A stretch of 64,000 bases of DNA from CAYQUC01 sp964514215 (GTDB lineage Bacteria; Pseudomonadota; Gammaproteobacteria; UBA6429; Thiohalophilaceae), in NCBI GenBank assembly GCA_964514215.1, contig CAZEPW010000006.1, forward strand, positions 33,290 to 97,289, written 5' to 3'. The notes under the pieces are model-generated. The model was given only the letters and a program-made list of their open reading frames with translations. It was not told where the DNA came from and ran no database searches. Every line of letters begins with the position of its first letter. The first letter of the stretch is position 1. This document shows, piece after piece, positions 22,536 to 31,896 of this stretch. A program made the position numbers and the translations under genes.

Positions 22536-23510
22536 TTGGCCACTCAAAACTTTAAACAATTAGCAACAGCTGTCATTCAAACTGAGCTCAATGAAATTGA
22601 ACAACTGTTAAATCGACTGGACGAAAACTTCACTCAGGCATGCCAATTAATGTTTGATTGCCGTGGTCGAATCGTTGTCATTGGTATGGGTAAGTCTGGC
22701 CACATCGGTTCAAAAATTGCTGCTACCCTAGCCAGCACTGGCAGCCCTTCATTTTTCGTTCATCCCGGTGAAGCCAGTCATGGCGATTTGGGTATGATCA
22801 TGAAAAATGATGTTGTGTTAGCAATATCAAACTCAGGTGAAACTGATGAGATTATCACCATCGTGCCTCTAATCAAAAGGCTCGGTGTGCCATTAATTTC
22901 ATTAACGGGCAATGCAAAATCTCATATCGCAACACAAGCTAATGTAAATCTTGATGTTAGTGTGAGCAAGGAAGCATGTCCACTGGGATTAGCACCCACC
23001 TCGAGCACCACCGTTGCCCTAGTGATGGGCGATGCTCTCGCAATTGCATTACTTGATACTCGAGGTTTCACCGCCGATGATTTTGCGCTATCCCACCCAG
23101 GTGGTCGACTCGGCAAACGTTTACTATTGCACGTAAAAGATATAATGCACACAGAATCAGACATCCCTATGGTACAAAGCAAAGTATTATTGAGCCAAGC
23201 ATTAATCGAAATGACAGAAAAAAAATTAGGCATGACAACAATTGTGGATACTAAAAAAGTTCTAATTGGTGTTTTTACTGATGGTGATTTAAGGCGTATA
23301 TTTGACCGAAATGATATTAATCTAAACAAAACATCGATAGATGAAGTGATGATCAAAAACTGTAAAGTAATATTCGAAGATCAACTTGCTGCCGAAGCCC
23401 TGCAAATCATGGAATCTAAAAGTATTAACGCTTTACCCGTAGTCAACAGCAATAACGAAGTCATTGGTGCACTTAATATGCACGATTTATTACGCGCTGG
23501 CGTGGTTTAA
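22536..23510 (+). CDS. kdsD: D-arabinose 5-phosphate isomerase KdsD
   Basis: KdsD converts ribulose 5-phosphate to arabinose 5-phosphate, the first step to KDO for lipopolysaccharide. The 324-residue protein has a SIS domain with GMGKSGHIGSKIAATLASTGS (about 50-70) and ISNSGETDEI, followed by two CBS domains (about 200-320: VKDIMHTESDIP..., and EALQIMESKSINALPVV). Start is TTG at 22536-22538, giving MATQNFKQLATAVIQTEL; no upstream in-frame ATG fits better. kdsC follows after 33 nt. Confidence 0.96.
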   Translation: MATQNFKQLATAVIQTELNEIEQLLNRLDENFTQACQLMFDCRGRIVVIGMGKSGHIGSKIAATLASTGSPSFFVHPGEASHGDLGMIMKNDVVLAISNSGETDEIITIVPLIKRLGVPLISLTGNAKSHIATQANVNLDVSVSKEACPLGLAPTSSTTVALVMGDALAIALLDTRGFTADDFALSHPGGRLGKRLLLHVKDIMHTESDIPMVQSKVLLSQALIEMTEKKLGMTTIVDTKKVLIGVFTDGDLRRIFDRNDINLNKTSIDEVMIKNCKVIFEDQLAAEALQIMESKSINALPVVNSNNEVIGALNMHDLLRAGVV

Positions 23511-23543
23511 CAAAATAAACGTCGTAAATTAATTGGAATTCAA

Positions 23544-24074
23544 ATGAATGAACTAAATCAAGTCTATCAACAAGCCGCAAAGATTAAATTAGTTATATTT
23601 GATGTCGATGGTGTATTAACCAATGGCGGATTATTCATTGGTGATGATGGCCAAGAATATAAAGCCTTTCATTCCCGGGATGGTCTGGGTATGGCTATGC
23701 TACAAAAAACCGGCGTTCAAATAGGTATCATCACCGCAAGATCATCCGATGTCGTTAAACATCGCATGGCGAGTTTATCCATAAAATATGTCTACCAAGG
23801 TAGAAAAGAAAAACTGCCTGCTTATCAAGAACTATTAGCCGAATCAGGTTTGCAAGCTGAACAAGTAGCCTATGTTGGCGATGATTTGGTTGATCTGCCC
23901 GTGTTACTCAACGTTGGACTAGCCATCGCTGTTGCCGATGCGCACCCTTTTGTCACCAAACACGTTCATTGGCAAACTGAAAACAATGGAGGCTTAGGTG
24001 CTGCCCGTGATGTCTGTGAAATGATCATGCAGGCTCAAGGAACGCTAGAACAACAATACGCTAGTTTTTTATAA
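23544..24074 (+). CDS. kdsC: 3-deoxy-D-manno-octulosonate 8-phosphate phosphatase KdsC
   Basis: KdsC, a C0-type HAD phosphatase, removes phosphate from KDO-8-P. The 176-residue product shows VIFDVDGVLTNGGLF with the nucleophile Asp, KAFHSRDGLGMAMLQKTGVQIGIITARSS with the second HAD motif, and VGDDLVDLPVL with the metal-binding Asp pair. No cap domain, as in the family. It is followed 8 nt later by lptC, linking KDO synthesis with LPS export. Confidence 0.97.
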   Translation: MNELNQVYQQAAKIKLVIFDVDGVLTNGGLFIGDDGQEYKAFHSRDGLGMAMLQKTGVQIGIITARSSDVVKHRMASLSIKYVYQGRKEKLPAYQELLAESGLQAEQVAYVGDDLVDLPVLLNVGLAIAVADAHPFVTKHVHWQTENNGGLGAARDVCEMIMQAQGTLEQQYASFL

Positions 24075-24082
24075 ATAAAGGT

Positions 24083-24652
24083 ATGAACAAAACTCAATTT
24101 TTTATATTTTTACTTTTTGTCATATCAACAGCACTCTTTAGTAGTTGGTTACTTCGATCGATTGAACAAAAAGATGAAGTTGTAACACAAGATACTTTAT
24201 TAAACCGTGATTATTATCTTGATGAATTCTCAACTATCATTATGGATGAAACCGGCACACCTTATTATAAATTAAGTTCCCCGCATCTGGATCACTACCC
24301 TGTTAACCAAATAACAAAAATACAAGAACCAGAGTTATATATTTATAACTCAAAAGATTACCCGTGGAAACTCAACGCGAATAAAGCACGAGTATCCAAT
24401 AAAGGTAATCTTATTTTTTTCAGTGGTGGTGTAAAATTAGATAAATCTTCTGCGAATTTAAATGAAAATATTGTTATTATTGCTGAAGAATTATCCGTTT
24501 ATGTAAAAGAGCAATTTGTCAAATCAAAAACAAATGTAACAATAATCCAAGGTAAAAACAGTATTAAAGCCGTCGGTATGGAACTAAACTTAAAAGATCA
24601 CACCTTAAATCTATCATCTCAAGTCAATGGACGATATGAAATACAACGCTAA
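24083..24652 (+). CDS. lptC: LPS export protein LptC
   Basis: LptC is the bitopic inner-membrane protein that receives LPS from LptB2FG and passes it to LptA. The 189-residue product has one N-terminal membrane helix (about 5-25, FFIFLLFVISTALFSSWLL) and a periplasmic beta-jellyroll with YLDEFSTIIMDETGTPYYKLSSP and the N-x-A/G-x-L segment near KAVGMELNLKDHTLNL. Sequence conservation is low in this family; the call rests on motif, topology and position between kdsC and lptA. Confidence 0.93.
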   Translation: MNKTQFFIFLLFVISTALFSSWLLRSIEQKDEVVTQDTLLNRDYYLDEFSTIIMDETGTPYYKLSSPHLDHYPVNQITKIQEPELYIYNSKDYPWKLNANKARVSNKGNLIFFSGGVKLDKSSANLNENIVIIAEELSVYVKEQFVKSKTNVTIIQGKNSIKAVGMELNLKDHTLNLSSQVNGRYEIQR

Positions 24653-24655
24653 TAA

Positions 24656-25180
24656 ATGAAAAATATAATGAATTTAAAGTCAACTTTAGGTATTTCACTT
24701 GTTTTCACCTTACTCGGTTTAACGATAAATAGTTTTGCACTTGAAATTGATCGCGAAAAACCGGTACACATCAGTGCCGATAAAGTATCTATTGATGAAA
24801 AAACCGGCTTTAGTAGTTATATGGGCAATGTAAAAATAAGCCAAGGAAGTATGTTGCTAACCGGCGACAAAGTAACGGTTTACCAACCTGATGGAAAATT
24901 AGATAAAATAATTGTCAATGGTGTGCCGGCACAATTCAAACAACTGTCCGATAAAAACAATCAGGAAATTACCGCCCAAGCACTTGAGCTTATTTATTAT
25001 ACAATTACTGAAAAATTGATTCTCACCGGGGAATCCAGCTTAAAACAAGGACAAAACAGTTTTTCAGGGCATATTATTGAATATGACACCCGAAATAGCA
25101 CGGTTACCGCCAATACCGATGGTGATAAAAAACAACGTGTAAACGCCATTATTACACCAAAATCAAACGAAGAAGAATAA
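24656..25180 (+). CDS. lptA: LPS transport periplasmic protein LptA
   Basis: LptA forms the periplasmic bridge of the Lpt machine. The 174-residue product has a signal peptide (cleaved near NSFA-LEI), then the OstA-type repeat domain: [41 protein letters not shown] and [29 protein letters not shown]. Length is typical. It starts 4 nt after lptC and is followed by lptB after 1 nt. Confidence 0.95.
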   Translation: MKNIMNLKSTLGISLVFTLLGLTINSFALEIDREKPVHISADKVSIDEKTGFSSYMGNVKISQGSMLLTGDKVTVYQPDGKLDKIIVNGVPAQFKQLSDKNNQEITAQALELIYYTITEKLILTGESSLKQGQNSFSGHIIEYDTRNSTVTANTDGDKKQRVNAIITPKSNEEE

Positions 25181-25181
25181 T

Positions 25182-25907
25182 ATGAGCATTTTGTTGGCCG
25201 AAAAATTAGCGAAATCTTATAAAGGTCGTAAAGTCGTCAAAAATGTCTCATTACGTATCGAAAGTGGTGAAGTTGTTGGTTTACTTGGTCCAAATGGTGC
25301 AGGCAAAACAACAACATTTTACATGGTTGTTGGCTTGGTTAAACCCGACAGTGGCAGCTTGACCTTAAATGGCCGTGATATAGCGCAATTGCCAATGCAC
25401 ATGCGGGCACAACTCGGCATCGGTTATTTGCCCCAAGAAGCTTCTGTTTTCAGAAAATTATCGGTAGCCGATAACATATTAGCAATTCTACAAACTCGAA
25501 AAGACTTAAATAATTCTCAACGTCTACAAAAAATGGAAGACTTACTCGATGAATTGCATATTAGCCATATTCGAAATAACTTAGGCATGAGCCTCTCTGG
25601 CGGTGAACGACGACGCGCCGAGATTGCCCGCGCCTTAGCATCAGAACCCGGCTTTATCTTGTTAGATGAACCATTTGCAGGCGTAGACCCTATTTCTGTA
25701 TTGGATATCCAAGGTATTATTAAACATTTAAAAGAACGTGATATTGGTGTATTAATAACCGATCATAATGTTAGAGAAACCTTAAAAATATGTGAGCGAG
25801 GCTATATAATGAATGCCGGTGAAGTCATCTCGCAAGGAAACCCCGAATTTCTACTAAAAGATGAACAAGTTAGAAAAGTCTATTTAGGTGAACATTTTAG
25901 GTTATGA
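25182..25907 (+). CDS. lptB: LPS export ATP-binding protein LptB
   Basis: LptB powers LPS extraction from the inner membrane. The 241-residue ABC protein has Walker [11 protein letters not shown]-loop [18 protein letters not shown] (characteristic of LptB), signature [15 protein letters not shown], Walker [14 protein letters not shown] and the switch [10 protein letters not shown]. It is the last lpt gene in the cluster; lptFG are not in the window. rpoN follows after 80 nt. Confidence 0.97.
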   Translation: MSILLAEKLAKSYKGRKVVKNVSLRIESGEVVGLLGPNGAGKTTTFYMVVGLVKPDSGSLTLNGRDIAQLPMHMRAQLGIGYLPQEASVFRKLSVADNILAILQTRKDLNNSQRLQKMEDLLDELHISHIRNNLGMSLSGGERRRAEIARALASEPGFILLDEPFAGVDPISVLDIQGIIKHLKERDIGVLITDHNVRETLKICERGYIMNAGEVISQGNPEFLLKDEQVRKVYLGEHFRL

Positions 25908-25987
25908 GCCATGAAGTTGATCAATATATAAGCTAAAATAGTAATAACCGAAATAATAATGCAGCTCGGTAATCACCCAAAAAAAAT

Positions 25988-27448
25988 ATGAAACAAACTC
26001 TACAACTACGTCTTGGGCAACATCTAACAATGACACCGCAATTGCAACAGGCGATACGCCTATTGCAATTATCATCTCTTGAATTACAAACAGAGATACA
26101 AGAAATTCTAGATTCTAACGTTATGCTAGAGTCTCCAGAAGACAGTGATAGCTATGACAATCTCGATACCGATAAAAAACTCGACTCCAACGATAAAACT
26201 GAAACCAGTTTAGATTTACAAGACACTAACATTCCAAATGAACTACCTACCGATAGTAATTGGGAAGACACTTTCGACAACGTACCCAGTTCTTCTACGA
26301 CTCATAATTCTGACTACAACACCCAGACTTTCGAAACCATAAATGATAGAACTGAAAGTCTACACGAAACACTAAATTGGCAATTAAACTTAACTTCTTT
26401 TAGCGATACTGATAGAGTTATAGCAACTCATATAATAGACTCCATCAATGATGATGGGTATTTAGACTTAACAATTCAAGACATTCATAGCAACATAAAA
26501 AAAAATAATGACTTGGACGAAATTGAACTTGATGAAATTCAAGCTGTCTTACACCTTATACAGACCTTTGATCCACCCGGTGTAGCCGCTAGAGATTTAC
26601 AAGAAAATTTAGCGATTCAACTCGCTAATAAAAATAGTAGCGATCCATTTATTAAACTCGCGGTTACTTTAATAAATGATCATTTTGAGCTATTAGCCAA
26701 TAGAGATTACCCACAACTCATGCGACGAATGAAATTGAGTGAGGAAAATTTAGCAACAGTGATTGATATGATAACATCACTTAATCCACGGCCCGGCAGT
26801 CAAATTACCGACCAAAAACCGGAATACGTTATTCCAGATGTTTCTGTTAAAAAAATTAATGGTGTTTGGAAAGTTAAATTAAACAAAGACAATACCCCAA
26901 ATTTAAGAATTAATTCTGAGTATGTAAATTTAATAAAAAGCATTAAAAGTAATTCAGACAGCACTACTTTAAAAGATCACTTACAAGAAGCTAAGTGGTT
27001 TATAAAAAGTTTATCGAGCCGCAATGAAACCTTATTAAAAGTTGCAAGCTCAATTGTCAAACATCAACGTGCTTTTTTAGACTATGGTGACGAAGCAATG
27101 AAAGCACTTGTATTACATGATATTGCGGAAGAAGTTGAAATGCACGAATCTACTATTTCTCGAGTGACTACAAAAAAATACATGCACACACCAAGAGGAA
27201 TATTTGAACTCAAATATTTTTTTTCAAGTCATGTATCAACCACTAATGGTGGTGAATGTTCTGCCACGGCAATACGTGCATTAATAAAAAAACTAGTTTT
27301 GAGTGAAAATAGGAAAAAACCTCTCAGCGACAATAAACTCGCTGAAATTCTATCAGAACAAGGAATTAAAATTGCAAGACGAACAATAGCTAAATATCGT
27401 GAAGCACTTGCGATCCCCCCATCAAATGAAAGAAAAAGGCTCCAATGA
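25988..27448 (+). CDS. rpoN: RNA polymerase sigma-54 factor
   Basis: RpoN directs RNA polymerase to -24/-12 promoters and needs enhancer-binding ATPases. The 486-residue product has region I (MKQTLQLRLGQHLTMTPQLQQAIRLLQLSSLELQTEIQ), an acidic Asp/Ser/Thr-rich region II (about 50-110), the core-binding and HTH regions, and the RpoN box ARRTIAKYREALAIP near the C-terminus. Its neighbours hpf and ptsN are the conserved rpoN partners. Confidence 0.98.
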   Translation: MKQTLQLRLGQHLTMTPQLQQAIRLLQLSSLELQTEIQEILDSNVMLESPEDSDSYDNLDTDKKLDSNDKTETSLDLQDTNIPNELPTDSNWEDTFDNVPSSSTTHNSDYNTQTFETINDRTESLHETLNWQLNLTSFSDTDRVIATHIIDSINDDGYLDLTIQDIHSNIKKNNDLDEIELDEIQAVLHLIQTFDPPGVAARDLQENLAIQLANKNSSDPFIKLAVTLINDHFELLANRDYPQLMRRMKLSEENLATVIDMITSLNPRPGSQITDQKPEYVIPDVSVKKINGVWKVKLNKDNTPNLRINSEYVNLIKSIKSNSDSTTLKDHLQEAKWFIKSLSSRNETLLKVASSIVKHQRAFLDYGDEAMKALVLHDIAEEVEMHESTISRVTTKKYMHTPRGIFELKYFFSSHVSTTNGGECSATAIRALIKKLVLSENRKKPLSDNKLAEILSEQGIKIARRTIAKYREALAIPPSNERKRLQ

Positions 27449-27482
27449 GTAAATTAATGTCATATACCAAAGAGGTGATAAA

Positions 27483-27821
27483 ATGCAATTAAATGTAACC
27501 GGCCATCACATCGAAGTAACTGATTCATTACACGACTATATTAAAAGTAAATTTGAACGACTCGAACGACATTTTGATAAAGTTACCAATGTAAATGTTA
27601 TATTAAATGTAGAAAAATTAGATCAAAAAGCAGAAGCAACATTAAATTTAAAAGGCAATAAAATTTTTGCTGAAGCCATTAATGGTGATATGTATGCATC
27701 AATTGATGCACTGATCGACAAGTTAGATCGACAAATTTGTAAACACAAAGAAAAAATAACCGATCATCACCGCAGCGAAGGCGGTCTAAAAAAACAAGAA
27801 CAAATTGAGGATCAAATATAA
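27483..27821 (+). CDS. hpf: Ribosome hibernation promoting factor HPF
   Basis: HPF binds the small subunit in stationary phase and promotes inactive ribosome dimers. The 112-residue protein is the short type: MQLNVTGHHIEVTDSLHDYIKSKFERLERHFDKVTNVNVIL is the conserved beta-alpha start, followed by ADLN-equivalent KAEATLNLKGNKIFAEAINGDMYASIDALIDKLDRQICKHKEK. A good ribosome-binding site (GAGGTG) lies upstream of the ATG. It sits between rpoN and ptsN. Confidence 0.96.
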   Translation: MQLNVTGHHIEVTDSLHDYIKSKFERLERHFDKVTNVNVILNVEKLDQKAEATLNLKGNKIFAEAINGDMYASIDALIDKLDRQICKHKEKITDHHRSEGGLKKQEQIEDQI

Positions 27822-27825
27822 AACC

Positions 27826-28281
27826 ATGGAATTAACAGATTTAATTTCTCCTGAACGTATCGCGTGCAATGTCGAGGCGACGAGCAAAAAAAGAGCACTA
27901 GAAACATTAAGTGACTTAATTAGTACTGCCGATAGTCAATGTTCATCTATCGAAGTATTTAGTAGTCTTTTAGCACGCGAACGATTAGGAGGAACGGGAG
28001 TCGGACACGGTGTCGCCATCCCCCATGGACGATTAAAAAATAGTGCAGACAAAACCATAGGTGCATTGATAAAACTTAAATACGGTGTTGATTTTGATAC
28101 CTTAGATAACAAACCCGTGGATTTGTTATTTGCATTATTGGTTCCTGAAAACTCCACAGATGAACATCTACAAGTTCTTGCCGTATTAGCATCATTATTC
28201 GATCAAGAAGATTTTAGAGAAAAATTACGTGAAGCAGATTCACCCGACAAAGTATTCCAACTAATTAAAGAATGGCAATAA
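27826..28281 (+). CDS. ptsN: Nitrogen regulatory phosphotransferase EIIA-Ntr
   Basis: PtsN is the terminal phosphoacceptor of the regulatory PTS(Ntr). I use the ATG at 27826, giving MELTDLISPERIACNVEATSKKRALETL, 151 residues; an in-frame TTG at 27805 would add seven residues and overlap hpf, but the shorter form matches the family. The phosphorylated His67 is in GVAIPHGRL. Cargo in relatives includes K+ transport and sensor kinases. It is the start of a PTS-related gene run. Confidence 0.95.
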   Translation: MELTDLISPERIACNVEATSKKRALETLSDLISTADSQCSSIEVFSSLLARERLGGTGVGHGVAIPHGRLKNSADKTIGALIKLKYGVDFDTLDNKPVDLLFALLVPENSTDEHLQVLAVLASLFDQEDFREKLREADSPDKVFQLIKEWQ

Positions 28282-28296
28282 GCACATAACTTCGTT

Positions 28297-29241
28297 ATGA
28301 GTAAAAAGTTTACTGCACAACGGCTATTCAAAGACTTTAAATCTCGTTTATCGCTTTCTTGGGTGACAGACAAAAATGACGATAAACGAGCAGATTCTAT
28401 CATTGCCCCAGAAAACCAACAACGTAGTTTAATCGGACATTTAAATTTAATTCGCCCCAATTACATTCAAGTCATTGGTGTTTCTGAACTTGAGTATTTA
28501 AAGTCTCTTGGCAAAAATTCGCGTCAAGATGCATTAGAAACCCTTTTTATACACACCCCTGTCATCGTTATCTTAGCAGACTCAATCCCTGAATTTCATG
28601 AGCTTATCAACTGTTCAAAATTATCAGGTGCGCCAATATTAAAAAGCTCCGAAACCAGTATTAATATTATTGATACAATTCAATACGACTATTCCGGCAT
28701 ATTTTCAGGACAAACAAATATGCACGGAGTATTTATGGAAGTTATGGGAATTGGAGTATTACTAACGGGAGAAAGTAATATAGGCAAAAGTGAGCTAGCA
28801 TTAGCACTGATATCCCGCGGGCACCGACTGATTGCTGATGATTCACCGGAGTTTATCCGGGATGCTCCCGATGTTATCACCGGTAGCTGTCCCAGTGTAT
28901 TAAAAGATTTTTTAGAAGTCAGGGGACTTGGCCTGTTAAATATTCGGGCAATGTATGGTGATAATTCTATCGTGCCAAATAAACGATTAAGGCTTATAAT
29001 ACACCTAGCAGAATTAACCATTTCAGAAAGCCAAGAAATTGATCGACTTGGCAGCAAGTATCATAGTATAACTATACTAAATGTTGAGATACCTAAAACG
29101 GTCATACCTGTTGCTCCTGGCAGACATCTAGCGGTGATTGTTGAAGCGGCTGTCCGAAACCAAGTTTTAATCATGAATGGTTATGATGCTTCTAGTGATT
29201 TTATTCAACGACAACAAAATATTATATTAAACAAAAATTAA
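28297..29241 (+). CDS. hprK: HPr kinase/phosphorylase
   Basis: HprK phosphorylates and dephosphorylates Ser46 of HPr. The 314-residue product has the catalytic features: His143 in HGVFMEV, Walker A GESNIGKS at 158-165, SRGHRLIADD, and the signature EVRGLGLLNIRAMYGD. The N-terminal domain (about 40-125) is more variable. Presence in a gammaproteobacterium is less common than in Firmicutes or betaproteobacteria. Its target HPr, with Ser46 conserved, is encoded 1.3 kb downstream. Confidence 0.95.
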   Translation: MSKKFTAQRLFKDFKSRLSLSWVTDKNDDKRADSIIAPENQQRSLIGHLNLIRPNYIQVIGVSELEYLKSLGKNSRQDALETLFIHTPVIVILADSIPEFHELINCSKLSGAPILKSSETSINIIDTIQYDYSGIFSGQTNMHGVFMEVMGIGVLLTGESNIGKSELALALISRGHRLIADDSPEFIRDAPDVITGSCPSVLKDFLEVRGLGLLNIRAMYGDNSIVPNKRLRLIIHLAELTISESQEIDRLGSKYHSITILNVEIPKTVIPVAPGRHLAVIVEAAVRNQVLIMNGYDASSDFIQRQQNIILNKN

Positions 29242-29320
29242 CTATTCTGTAAAACTCATAAACAACCTCAATCTATGTGTATGAATAGTTTATTGTAAAA
29301 TAAATTGTAAGGATACCGAC

Positions 29321-30178
29321 ATGCGTTTGGTCATTGTCAGTGGATTATCAGGTTCCGGTAAAAGTAATGCTCTTCACGTACTCGAAGATCATGGGTTTTA
29401 CTGCATTGATAATTTACCTATAAACTTATTGCAGGCATTTGCTGAAGACATTATTAGCTCTGAAAATCAGGGACATGAAAATTTTGCTGTTGGTATTGAT
29501 GCTCGCAATCTAAGTACCATTGTTGATAATTTTGAAGGAATGCTGCAACAATTAAATAGCAAAAATTTACAATGTGAAGTTGTTTATCTTAAAGCCTCCG
29601 ATGATGTCATAATCAAACGGTTTAGTGAAACAAGGAGAAAACATCCGCTAACTAACAATACCACCTCATTAAATGAGGCTATAAAAAATGAACAAAACCT
29701 GCTCGAACCAATATCAGATTGTGCTCAAATTACATTTGACACCTCATTCACTAATATTCACGAACTTCGAGATACTGTCATTCAAAGAATATGCAGCAAT
29801 AATCTGGACAAATTAACCATTCAATTCTTATCCTTTGGATTTAAGCACGGTATCCCATTAAATGCCGACTATGTATTTGATGTACGTTGCCTTCCAAACC
29901 CACATTGGGAACCTGAATTACGTGCGTCAACCGGCAAAGATATCATTGTCCAAAATTTTCTCGAACAACATAACTCAGTCAGTAAAATGCGCGACGATAT
30001 TATTAAATTTATATCCGACTGGATACCCTGTTTCGAATCTGATAATAAAAGCTACATGACTATTGCAATTGGGTGTACTGGAGGGCAGCATCGTTCGGTA
30101 TTTTTTGCTGAAAAACTATCAGAACATTTTTCTAAAATTCGTGACAATATTCAGACGAGACATAGAGAACTCATATGA
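29321..30178 (+). CDS. rapZ: RNase adapter protein RapZ (YvcJ family)
   Basis: RapZ binds glucosamine 6-phosphate and, in enterobacteria, small RNAs that control glmS. The 285-residue product has Walker A GLSGSGKS at 8-15, GFYCIDNLPINLL, a Walker-B-like VGIDARN, and the C-terminal domain with FKHGIPLNADYVFDVRCLPNPHW and IAIGCTGGQHRSVFFAEKL. The GxTGGxHRSV segment is intact. It overlaps the EIIA start by 4 nt. Confidence 0.97.
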   Translation: MRLVIVSGLSGSGKSNALHVLEDHGFYCIDNLPINLLQAFAEDIISSENQGHENFAVGIDARNLSTIVDNFEGMLQQLNSKNLQCEVVYLKASDDVIIKRFSETRRKHPLTNNTTSLNEAIKNEQNLLEPISDCAQITFDTSFTNIHELRDTVIQRICSNNLDKLTIQFLSFGFKHGIPLNADYVFDVRCLPNPHWEPELRASTGKDIIVQNFLEQHNSVSKMRDDIIKFISDWIPCFESDNKSYMTIAIGCTGGQHRSVFFAEKLSEHFSKIRDNIQTRHRELI

Positions 30179-30567
30179 GTGTTGGTTTATTAATTATTAC
30201 ACATAAAAACGTCGGCAAGTCTCTTTTAGAAGCCGCTTCAGCCGTTTTAGGAAGATGTCCCTTACCAGCAATGACACTTTCAATAGAAAATGATTGTGAC
30301 CCAGAAAAAAAAAGTGCTACTGTAAAAAAATACATAAAACAACTTGAAAATAATAAAGGAATATTAATTTTAACGGATATGTATGGCTCCACTCCAAGTA
30401 ATATTGCCTGTAAACACGTAACAGAAAATATTAAAGCCGTTTCAGGTTTAAATCTTCCTATGCTAGTTAGAATATTAAACTACCCTAACTTAGACTTAAA
30501 TCAAATCATTGATAAAGCCACTTCAGGTGGAATTGATGGTGTCATGAGTTGCAAAGACGACAATTAA
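30175..30567 (+). CDS. PTS EIIA component, mannose family (ManX-like)
   Basis: This 130-residue protein is a mannose-type EIIA domain. The phosphorylated His10 is in LLIITHKNVG, and ILTDMYGSTPSNIACKH is the conserved second signature (D-x-x-G-x-T/S-P-x-N). No EIIB, EIIC or EIID gene follows, so it probably takes part in a regulatory PTS rather than sugar uptake. It overlaps rapZ by 4 nt and ptsH follows after 2 nt. Confidence 0.93.
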   Translation: MSVGLLIITHKNVGKSLLEAASAVLGRCPLPAMTLSIENDCDPEKKSATVKKYIKQLENNKGILILTDMYGSTPSNIACKHVTENIKAVSGLNLPMLVRILNYPNLDLNQIIDKATSGGIDGVMSCKDDN

Positions 30568-30569
30568 AA

Positions 30570-30839
30570 ATGATAAATAAAAACATTACAATAATTAATA
30601 AATTAGGACTCCATGCTCGGGCTGCTGCAAAATTTGTCACTATAGCGTCAAAATATGAATCATCTATCGAAATACAATGCAAAACGAATAAAGTTAATGG
30701 TAAGAGTATTATGGGTGTCATGATGCTAGCGGCATCAAAAGGCATTGAAGTTGAATTAATTATCACAGGAAATGATGAACAACAAGCAATAGATGCATTA
30801 GTTGAACTAATCAATAATAGATTTGATGAAAAAGAATAA
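30570..30839 (+). CDS. ptsH: Phosphocarrier protein HPr
   Basis: HPr carries phosphate from EI to EIIA proteins. With the ATG at 30570 the protein is 89 residues and the two key residues fall at the canonical positions: His15 in LGLHARAAAKF and Ser46 in NGKSIMGVMML. This numbering supports the start over an upstream in-frame codon at 30549 within the EIIA gene. Ser46 with its hydrophobic context is the HprK site. The ptsI gene, normally adjacent, is 2.1 kb away beyond decayed DNA. A 26-bp piece of codons 3-11 recurs at 32793-32818. Confidence 0.96.
   Translation: MINKNITIINKLGLHARAAAKFVTIASKYESSIEIQCKTNKVNGKSIMGVMMLAASKGIEVELIITGNDEQQAIDALVELINNRFDEKE
30577..30602 (+). repeat. 26-bp direct repeat, copy 1 (inside ptsH)
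   Basis: A 26-base sequence covering the first codons of ptsH, beginning ATAAAAACATTAC, is exactly repeated at 32793-32818 in the same orientation, just before ptsI. Identity stops at both ends. The copies flank the decayed segment between ptsH and ptsI. Confidence 0.85.
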
Positions 30840-31105
30840 AGTAAAATTTACTATTTCTTTTGCGTGTCTTTATTTGACTATTCCATTTCCAGATTTAAAC
30901 TTATTATTTTCTTATCTAAAGCTCAGGTTAATTAAAATTTTTAATATCAATCGCCTAGCCATCCTTCTTTTACTTTATATTTGCTTCGCTAGAATTAAGT
31001 CAAATATCCGAATAAAATTTCATTTAATCAATTTTTACATTTAATTATACAAGTCAAGAATAGCTCCGTTGTCTAACGGATAAATAAGATGCAGTGTAAC
31101 TGTCA
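30840..31105. other. Intergenic, after ptsH
   Basis: AT-rich DNA following the ptsH stop. A 73-codon open frame (30823-31044, overlapping the ptsH end) is Leu/Ile/Lys/Asn-rich as expected of random AT-rich DNA and is not called. A hairpin TCCGTT-GTCT-AACGGA lies at 31065-31080, on the 3' side of the relic gene that ends at 31106; its function is unknown. Confidence 0.5.
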
Positions 31106-31896
31106 TCATGTATCTGTCGCCGATACGTTTTTAAATGTTATGGTTAAAGTATTAGCTAAATTGTGCGCTTGAATAATTTTAAGTCTACCTCGAAAAAAAT
31201 AATCAAGTAGACCTGTTATATAACCAACTGCATGAGATATCAATATATCAGCCATAGCATTGTAGTTTTCTTTTGTTAACACATAGTTATCGAAATTAAC
31301 TACATCAGGATGATCCCATACTGAACGTGTACTTAGCGATACATCGATATACTCAGTATTAGTATATTAATCCGTTACTATCCCTTTTAAAGTTCCAAGT
31401 ATTACAGATGGTTAATAATACAATTATCTTGTACCTGTGCCGTCGTAAAGTCAAACGTTCCTAGAGCCCAGTTTGGTGCTTTATCCCCGCTTAATAAACC
31501 TAATTTAAAACCTTGATCATAAAAATAATTATAGACACGAAATTCATTAATGGGATCATCTAGCGGATTTTCACCAAACAAGGGTACATCATCTTCACGA
31601 ATAACACCGCGCATTAACCAACCTTGAATTGATAACGGGTTAACACCCAAGTCATCAATTTTTATATCCTCAAACTCTTTTCCTGTGAAACGTGTTAAAA
31701 CTGTTGCGCCATCAACATCATAATATATATCTCCTAAATCATCATTCATAGACTTAATACCCAAGTCGTTCAATAATTGAAAATCTTTTTTTAAAGCTGA
31801 TTTAGTATACGCCTCTTTAGTAATGGCTCCATGCGTTTCAAGCTCATAAGCATTAAGCAACGTGGGTAAACTAGCCAATAAAACAGTCCAAAAATA
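31106..31896 (-). pseudogene. Relic of a secreted protein (ETHG.../GLLDYFFRGR type)
   Basis: Two minus-strand open segments look like the ends of one protein. The first (31402-31896) starts without a Met in the signal-peptide-like TVLLASLPTLLNA, then YELETHGAITKEAYTKSALKK, NDDLGDIYYDV, MRGVIREDDVPLFGENP and VYNYFYDQGF, and stops at 31402. The second (31106 to about 31370), in another frame after stops, reads VWDHPDVVNF, HAVGYITGLLDYFFRGRL and ITFKNVSATDT. I recall such proteins in gammaproteobacterial genomes with an ETHGA-type N-terminus and a GLLDYFFRG segment near the middle or end, function unknown to me. The middle part appears deleted, so this is a decayed gene. Confidence 0.65.

Noticed and set aside
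30823..31044. 73-codon open frame after ptsH
   Set aside because: It overlaps the end of ptsH, has Leu/Ile/Lys/Asn-rich composition as expected of random AT-rich DNA, and no convincing ribosome-binding site or known motif.
31064..31090. Fragment resembling the 5' part of a tRNA (GCTCCGTTGTCTAACGGATA)
   Set aside because: It has a D-arm-like start, but no anticodon arm, no T-arm (GGTTCGA-type) and no 3' acceptor complement follow. The segment is better explained as a simple 6-bp hairpin, TCCGTT-GTCT-AACGGA.
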